The notes beneath the pieces are model-generated. The model was not told where the DNA came from. It worked only from the letters and a program-made list of their open reading frames with translations, and ran no database searches. Shown here piece after piece: positions 59,404-64,000 of a stretch of DNA of 64,000 nt. Location: NCBI GenBank assembly GCA_039033415.1, contig JBCCCR010000001.1:186001-250000 (forward strand), written 5' to 3'. Each line of letters begins with the position of its first letter. The first letter of the stretch is position 1. The translations under genes were made by a program, and so were the position numbers. This DNA comes from Pseudomonadota bacterium. GTDB lineage: Bacteria; Pseudomonadota; Gammaproteobacteria; Xanthomonadales; SZUA-38.

Positions 59404-60387
59404 TCAAACCGCCGAGCCCACCATGCCACCCAGACGCGATTCGATAATGCTTTCGGCCTCGGCTATGATCCGGTCCATCAGCTCCTGGACGGTTGGGATA
59501 TCGTTAATCAACCCCGCGACCATGCCGCACGACCAGGCGCCCGCATCCATATCACCCTCCATCATGATCCGAGGATAAACGCCGGCAACCTCATCGATGA
59601 TGTCCTCGAACTTCAGCTGGTCGCCAAGCCGCTTCTCCTTTTCTAGCAGGCTTTCCACGGCTGCGTTGTTCAGCACCCTTTCCGTGTTGCGCAGCGGCCG
59701 CATCACCAGCCGCGTCTCCAGCTCGGAGGCGTTCACGATGGCCTGTTTGACGTTCTCGTGGACCGGCGCTTCCTTGGTGGCGATGAAGCGCGTGCCCATG
59801 TTCATGCCGTCCGCCCCCATGGCCAGAGACGCAACCAGCGAACGGCCGTCCGCCTGGCCGCCGGACGCCACAAAAGGGATTTCCAGCTCGTCGGCTGCGC
59901 GAGGCAGCAGGATCATATTGGGTACATCGTCCTCCCCCGGATGCCCGCCACACTCGAAGCCGTCAACGCTGGCGGCATCACAGCCGATCGACTGGGCTTT
60001 GAGCGCGTGGCGCACCGACGTGCATTTATGCACCACCTTGATGCCGGCGTCCTGCAGGTATGGCAGGACCTGGGAAGGGTTGTTGCCCGCGGTCTCTACG
60101 ATTTTGACGCCACCCTGAATGATGGTCTTGATGATGGCCGGGTAATCCGGTGCGTTCACGGTCGGGAGGAACGTCACGTTTACTCCGAAGGGCTTGTCCG
60201 TCATGTCGTGACAGCGCGCGATTTCGTTGGCCAGGTCTGCGGGCGTTTTTTGGGTCAGGCCAGTGATGATGCCCAGACCGCCCGCGTTGCTGACCGCCGC
60301 CGCCAGCTCGGCAAAGCCAACGTAGTGCATGCCGCCCTGAATGATGGGGTGCTCGATGTTCAGCAGTTCGGTGATTCGGGTTTTCAT
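59404..60387 (-). CDS. Nitronate monooxygenase-like FMN protein
   Basis: 327 residues from ATG 60387. FMN-binding TIM barrel with QGGMHYVG, LAAAVSNAGGLGIITG, PFGVNVTF, GVKIVETAGNNP, SVDGFECGGHPGEDD and VASGGQADGRSLVASLAMGADGMNMGTRF. Nitronate monooxygenase (class I-like) oxidises alkyl nitronates; many members are mis-assigned and act as general FMN oxidoreductases or dehydrogenases. Lies in the leftward catabolic run. Confidence 0.9.
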   Translation of the reverse strand: MKTRITELLNIEHPIIQGGMHYVGFAELAAAVSNAGGLGIITGLTQKTPADLANEIARCHDMTDKPFGVNVTFLPTVNAPDYPAIIKTIIQGGVKIVETAGNNPSQVLPYLQDAGIKVVHKCTSVRHALKAQSIGCDAASVDGFECGGHPGEDDVPNMILLPRAADELEIPFVASGGQADGRSLVASLAMGADGMNMGTRFIATKEAPVHENVKQAIVNASELETRLVMRPLRNTERVLNNAAVESLLEKEKRLGDQLKFEDIIDEVAGVYPRIMMEGDMDAGAWSCGMVAGLINDIPTVQELMDRIIAEAESIIESRLGGMVGSAV

Positions 60388-60455
60388 CAATGGGTTTCCA
60401 GTTCCTTGAGGCGGACGTTGAGGGTGAAGGCTGGCGGCAGGTTCGCAATGGTGGG

Positions 60456-61502
60456 TCAGAAAATGAGGTATTCACCGGGCATGACTCTGACGAGCCGTTT
60501 GCCAAGATTCTCGCCGGTGTACAGGCCGATCAGGGCGTCGGGCATCGCTTTAAACCCATCGCTAATGTCGACTAGCGCGCGGAGCTTCTCTGCCTTGATC
60601 CACCCGGCCATGTCGACCTCCGCGCGCTCAAAATCAGCAGCGTGGTTGTAGACAAAAAAGCCGCGCATGTCGGCCTCCGACGCGCGCAGGCTTGTGTAGT
60701 TTTTTGGGCCCGTACGGTGCTCCTGCTGATACTCGGAGATGGACCCGCAAAGCACCACCCGCGCATCTCTCGCCAGGTTGTCCAAGGCCGCTTCGAGAAT
60801 CGCACCGCCGACGTTGTCAAAATAGACGCCGATGCCGTCCGGCAGCAGCTCGGCGATGCGCTCAGCCACGTTCTCTTCCCGGTAGTTGATCATGGCGTCA
60901 GCACCCAGCTCACCGATCATTTGGCATTTCTTTTCGCTCCCGGCAATACCGACCACCGGGCCGCAGCCGAGCGCTTTGGCGATCTGCACCACCAGTGATC
61001 CCACGCCGCCTGCGGCGCCGGAGACCAGCACCGCGTCACCGGCTTTGGGTGCACCACGGGTCACAAAACCGCAATAGGCTGAGTAGCCGGTCATGCCGAG
61101 CGCTGACAGCCCGTAATAGGCGGGAACACCCCGGCGCTGCATCTTGATGATCTTCTCGCCCGGCGTCACGGAAGAGACTTTGTAGCTCTGCCAGCCGAGT
61201 TGCCCGTGGACAAAATCCCCGACCTGAAAGTCCGCGTGTTTGGAATCGACCACCTCGGCTACGCCTCGTCCGTGGATGACGTCGCCGATGCTGAGCGGGC
61301 TTTCGGTCGAGAAGCCGCCGCCGTTTTCCATCATGTACATCCGCATGACCGGCGCCACGTTGAGATAGCGGGAGCGCAGCAGAATCTGCCCGTCGCTGAC
61401 CGGGTCGATCGGCTGTTCACGATAGGCAAAGTGGCTGTGGTCCAGGCTGGTCTCGGGGTGGCGGGCGACGGTCCACTGGCGGTTGATGTTGTCCTCGATC
61501 AT
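60456..61502 (-). CDS. MDR-superfamily NADPH-dependent reductase (CurA/PTGR-like)
   Basis: 348 residues. Cofactor motif VLVSGAAGGVGSLVVQIAKALG and the substrate region MTGYSAYCGFVTRGAPKAGDA are typical of zinc-independent medium-chain reductases acting on enones or curcumin-like double bonds. Starts at ATG 61502 and is the first gene of the leftward run; the VOC gene starts 62 nt away in the opposite direction. It probably reduces an activated C=C bond of a catabolic intermediate. Confidence 0.9.
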   Translation of the reverse strand: MIEDNINRQWTVARHPETSLDHSHFAYREQPIDPVSDGQILLRSRYLNVAPVMRMYMMENGGGFSTESPLSIGDVIHGRGVAEVVDSKHADFQVGDFVHGQLGWQSYKVSSVTPGEKIIKMQRRGVPAYYGLSALGMTGYSAYCGFVTRGAPKAGDAVLVSGAAGGVGSLVVQIAKALGCGPVVGIAGSEKKCQMIGELGADAMINYREENVAERIAELLPDGIGVYFDNVGGAILEAALDNLARDARVVLCGSISEYQQEHRTGPKNYTSLRASEADMRGFFVYNHAADFERAEVDMAGWIKAEKLRALVDISDGFKAMPDALIGLYTGENLGKRLVRVMPGEYLIF

Positions 61503-61531
61503 GGAAGCAGTCAGGCCTTACTCGCTATTGC

Positions 61532-61562
61532 TTGACGGGTGGTGCATTGTGACACTTATAAA
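61532..61562 (+). promoter_or_regulatory. Possible promoter for the VOC gene
   Basis: TTGACG (61532-61537) and TATAAA (61557-61562) with a 19-nt spacing lie directly before the ATG at 61564. If real, transcription would start at or just after the start codon, so translation would be leaderless or nearly so. Spacing is 1-2 nt longer than ideal, which lowers confidence. Confidence 0.3.
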
Positions 61563-61563
61563 T

Positions 61564-62031
61564 ATGGATATCCTGAAACGCACAACGTTTGTGGTTGCCG
61601 ACGCGGAAGCCTCGGCGCAGTTTTACGTCAAGGTCTTTGGCTGGAGCGTGTGGTACGACAATATCGTGAAGGCGGACCATCGTTTTCCCCCATCCGGGGC
61701 GTCCGATAAAGCGGAGGTCAAGCTGGTGATTGTCGAGGCGGCCGATCCGAAGATCGGCAAGCTGGGTTTTCTTCAATACCTGGACCCGCCGTTCGACACC
61801 GGGACGCGCAAGGACCGGACCATGATTCGTATGGGTGAGCCGATACTTGTGATTGAGACCGAGGACGTGGACGCCGTTTATCGTCGCGCAACCGAGCTGG
61901 GCGCCAACGTGGTCACGGCGCCCGTCGACTGGGAAGTGCCGTCACCAGACGGTCAGTCGGTGATCCATCTTCGGAGTGTCTCGATGTTCGACCCGAACGG
62001 CATCTATATGGAGATCAGCGCTCACCCGTGA
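61564..62031 (+). CDS. VOC family protein
   Basis: 155 residues. ATG 61564 (MDILKRTTFVVADAEASAQFYVKVFGW) is the family-typical start; an upstream GTG at 61549 is possible. Two VOC units; the first has a Gln/His-type first ligand region, and the second ends VSMFDPNGIYMEISAHP with the metal Glu (YMEIS). Dioxygenase, glyoxalase or isomerase activity is possible. First of a rightward group with the alpha/beta hydrolase. Confidence 0.9.
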   Translation: MDILKRTTFVVADAEASAQFYVKVFGWSVWYDNIVKADHRFPPSGASDKAEVKLVIVEAADPKIGKLGFLQYLDPPFDTGTRKDRTMIRMGEPILVIETEDVDAVYRRATELGANVVTAPVDWEVPSPDGQSVIHLRSVSMFDPNGIYMEISAHP

Positions 62032-62070
62032 GGTGCGCATGATCCTACCTAACAAAACGGGGCTTAAGCG

Positions 62071-62865
62071 GTGAGAAAGGGTTATGTCGATGGGCCATTC
62101 GGCCAGCTTCATTACTATGAGGCGGGCGAGGGGCCCACGCTGCTGCTTGCGCATCAGTCGCCGGTCTGCGGCCGCCAGTTCGAGCGGGCGATGCCGCATC
62201 TCAGCCGTCTTGGCGTCCGGGCCGTGGCGATCGACACCCCGGGATTTGGCAACTCCGATGTGCCCGCTGAACCGCCGACCATCGCCGAATACGCCGCGAT
62301 GTTCCCAGCGATGTTGGATGGTCTGGGGCTGGCGAGCGCCCACATCCTCGGCCACCACACCGGCGCCGCCATCGCCTGCAGCTTCGCCGCGACAAATCCG
62401 TCGCGCGTGGAGTCGCTCATTTTGAATGGTCCGCCGCTGCTGTCGGAGCAGGACCTCGAGCCGTTTCGCGACATCAAGTTTGAGTCACCGACCGTGCACG
62501 CTGATGGGTCTCATCTGCAGGAGCGTTGGGATACCCGCGTCAAATACTCTGCCGGCTGGACCGACGAGGAAGCGATGCATCGCCGGCTGGTCGATCAGCT
62601 GTGGGCCGGGGATACCCTCTGGTACGGCCATCGCGCGGCCTTCAGCTATCAGATGGAACCGGATTTTCTGGCGCTTTCGGGCAAGGTGTTGATCCTTACC
62701 AACAGTGGTGACGATATCAACCACCTGGCAAAAAAGGCCCGAAACCTGCGGCCGGAATTTACGTACGTCGAGTTACCGGGCGGGACGCACGATATCGTCG
62801 ACGAACAGCCGGAGGCCTGGTCAGAGGCAGTCGCCCGCTTCGTCCACGGCACGGACGCTGAGTGA
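62071..62865 (+). CDS. Alpha/beta hydrolase with unusual nucleophile elbow (GHHTG)
   Basis: 264 residues from GTG 62071, 39 nt after the VOC gene. Alpha/beta-hydrolase fold: LLLAHQSPVCGRQFERAMPHL (oxyanion region), AIDTPGFGNSD, the elbow HILGHHTGAAIACSFA, TNSGDD (acid) and LPGGTHDIVDE (base His). The canonical G-x-S-x-G elbow is GHHTG: position 96 is His where Ser, Cys or Asp is expected. So standard esterase chemistry may not apply; a decarboxylase-, lyase- or cofactor-free-type activity should be considered. Confidence 0.85.
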   Translation: MRKGYVDGPFGQLHYYEAGEGPTLLLAHQSPVCGRQFERAMPHLSRLGVRAVAIDTPGFGNSDVPAEPPTIAEYAAMFPAMLDGLGLASAHILGHHTGAAIACSFAATNPSRVESLILNGPPLLSEQDLEPFRDIKFESPTVHADGSHLQERWDTRVKYSAGWTDEEAMHRRLVDQLWAGDTLWYGHRAAFSYQMEPDFLALSGKVLILTNSGDDINHLAKKARNLRPEFTYVELPGGTHDIVDEQPEAWSEAVARFVHGTDAE

Positions 62866-62947
62866 AGCGGGCGGGAAACGCTTGACGGGTATCACTGGAT
62901 GTCGTCAGGCTGCCAGGCGTGGTCTGCGTAACGGTTGGGAGAAAGTG

Positions 62948-63787
62948 ATGATGAGATCAGCTGCCAGAACACTCGCGGTAGCGATGGCATTGGCGTGTTC
63001 GTGGACTGTCGCTCAGGCCGCGCCTGCGAGCGACGATGGACTCACGCTGGCGGGACTGAAAAACATCCGGCTCGTGGACGCGGGCAGTTTTGTCGTGGCC
63101 GGCAAACCGGGCTTCGCGCGCGAAGAGACGTTCGAGTTCCTCAGGCGCCCGGACGGCGGGATGACGCTTCTCTCGGCGACGACTATGCGCGACGGATCGC
63201 TGCGCGTACAGACCCGCTACGACTATGACGGCGACTGGAACGCCCTTCGGGCGATCGGTGCGGGTATCTATAAAGACGAGCCGGTAACCGTCCTGCTGGA
63301 GGCCAAAGAGAAACGTGTTGCGGTGAGCGTTCGCGGTGAGTCGACCAATATCGAGGCGACCGTGCCCTGCCCGGAGGGATGTTTTATGGACATGGGCCCC
63401 AGCGGCAGCCCGATGTTTGTGATGACGGAACGCTACGATCACCAGCGGGGGGGTACCCAAACCTATCGCTGGGCGGCGCAGGATCTGCGACGGGCCTTTA
63501 CGAGCCCGGACAACCAGCGGGCGGAGCTGACCCTGCTGCGGGAGCTGCCCGTCGTGCGGACCGACGGCTCGACTGTCACGATCCGCGAATACGACATGGT
63601 GGAACGCGTGCCAACCCCACAAGGCGGCGACTTTGTTCTGGAGTTTAACCTCTGGACTGACGGCGACGGTCGGCCGATGGGTTACCGGATCAATACCGCC
63701 GGCGGCAAACCCTCGGAGTCAGGTGTACTGGCTTTTCGAAAAGGGTTTGAAGACGTCAGAGAATCGGTTATCGCTGTCCGACGATAG
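62948..63787 (+). CDS. Exported hypothetical protein
   Basis: 279 residues. ATG 62948 with GGGAG 6 nt upstream; signal peptide ends near VAQAAPA. The mature protein is beta-rich (MTLLSATTMRDGSLRVQTRYDYD, VTVLLEAKEKRVAVSV, VPCPEGCFMDMGPSGSPMF, EYDMVERVPT..DFVLEFNLWTDGDGRPMGYR). Two cysteines in VPCPEGC may form a disulfide or bind metal. No named domain recognised. Third of the rightward group. Confidence 0.65.
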   Translation: MMRSAARTLAVAMALACSWTVAQAAPASDDGLTLAGLKNIRLVDAGSFVVAGKPGFAREETFEFLRRPDGGMTLLSATTMRDGSLRVQTRYDYDGDWNALRAIGAGIYKDEPVTVLLEAKEKRVAVSVRGESTNIEATVPCPEGCFMDMGPSGSPMFVMTERYDHQRGGTQTYRWAAQDLRRAFTSPDNQRAELTLLRELPVVRTDGSTVTIREYDMVERVPTPQGGDFVLEFNLWTDGDGRPMGYRINTAGGKPSESGVLAFRKGFEDVRESVIAVRR

Positions 63788-63798
63788 TCCCCGCGACA

Positions 63799-64000
63799 CT
63801 AGCTTCGCCGGCGCAGGAACTTGAGTCCCGACCAGTCATGGTCAACCGCGCAGACTTTTACATCCACCCAGCCGGTGGGAAGAACAACCCGCCGCAGTTC
63901 GTCTTCGGTCAGGTCCTTGAAGAGCGGCGACGATTTTTTTGGCCAGGAAAGCCAGAGCATTCCTCCGGGCGCAACTTTTCCGAGGGCGGCGTCAATGCGG
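63799..64000 (-). CDS. DUF3052 family protein (partial, N-terminus outside window)
   Basis: The last 67 codons of a leftward gene, stop TAG at 63799-63801. APGGMLWLSWPKKSSPLFKDLTEDELRRVVLPTGWVDVKVCAVDHDWSGLKFLRRRS is the typical C-terminal half of DUF3052, with its conserved WPKK, LPxGWVDVKVCAVDxDWSGLKF and basic end. Function unknown; cytoplasmic. Convergent with the exported hypothetical gene. Confidence 0.85.
   Translation of the reverse strand, partial: RIDAALGKVAPGGMLWLSWPKKSSPLFKDLTEDELRRVVLPTGWVDVKVCAVDHDWSGLKFLRRRS

Noticed and set aside
1-64000. tRNA, rRNA, insertion sequences, integrases or phage genes
   Set aside because: None seen on either strand; gene content looks like ordinary chromosome with accessory metabolic loci.

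Overview
The window is GC-rich chromosomal DNA from a Gram-negative bacterium, most likely a gammaproteobacterium near Xanthomonadales/Chromatiales (Wenzhouxiangella/Lysobacter-like). That placement is inference. It rests on outer-membrane barrels ending in Phe, many Tat and Sec signal peptides, 7TM-DISM/GGDEF and TolB-TPR proteins, and several exported proteins carrying an (I/L/V)FxxGFE motif. I see no rRNA, tRNA, CRISPR array, insertion sequence or phage gene. Coding density is high and operons are short.

Layout. 0-5 kb: an ABC ATPase (cut by the window edge), a Tat-exported flavin amine oxidase, an autotransporter-type barrel and an exported protein of unknown function. 5-16 kb: a frameshifted TolB-like/TPR protein, divergent from a DUF5060-type secreted glycoside hydrolase; a histidine kinase/response regulator pair, divergent from a DUF1800-DUF1501 operon. 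16-30 kb: a membrane-anchored hypothetical protein, RNase J, a DUF2145 pair, a class-C serine hydrolase, a secreted GFE protein, a diguanylate cyclase, a LolA-like/VPS10-propeller pair and a GNAT acetyltransferase. 30-35 kb: an esterase, a glutathione transferase, a DCC thiol oxidoreductase and an aldehyde dehydrogenase broken by one in-frame TGA. 35-39 kb: a porin-amidohydrolase-isochorismatase cassette. 39-47 kb: a thioredoxin-fold protein, one truncated and one complete FG-GAP protein, a VOC protein, a GDSL hydrolase, an EamA transporter and three hypothetical proteins.

The standout is 47.3-55.3 kb. A 2159-residue exported protein joins a galactose-oxidase-type copper radical oxidase, with all its copper and radical ligands visible, to PA14, PKD and YVTN-propeller modules, then to a two-haem cytochrome c/peroxidase-like domain and two copies of a C-terminal domain I cannot name. 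It is followed after 44 nt by a MauG/CCP-like di-haem protein with an N-terminal His/Met-rich FixH-like domain. Copper radical oxidases release H2O2 and di-haem CCP enzymes consume it, so an extracytoplasmic oxidase-peroxidase system is a reasonable inference.

55.7-64 kb resembles a small-molecule catabolic locus. A leftward run (MDR reductase, nitronate monooxygenase-like, TIM-barrel isomerase-like, BBE-type FAD oxidase) lies divergent from a VOC protein, an alpha/beta hydrolase and an exported hypothetical protein. It is flanked by a Tat-exported nitrilase-fold protein without the usual catalytic cysteine and by a DUF3052 fragment at the window end.
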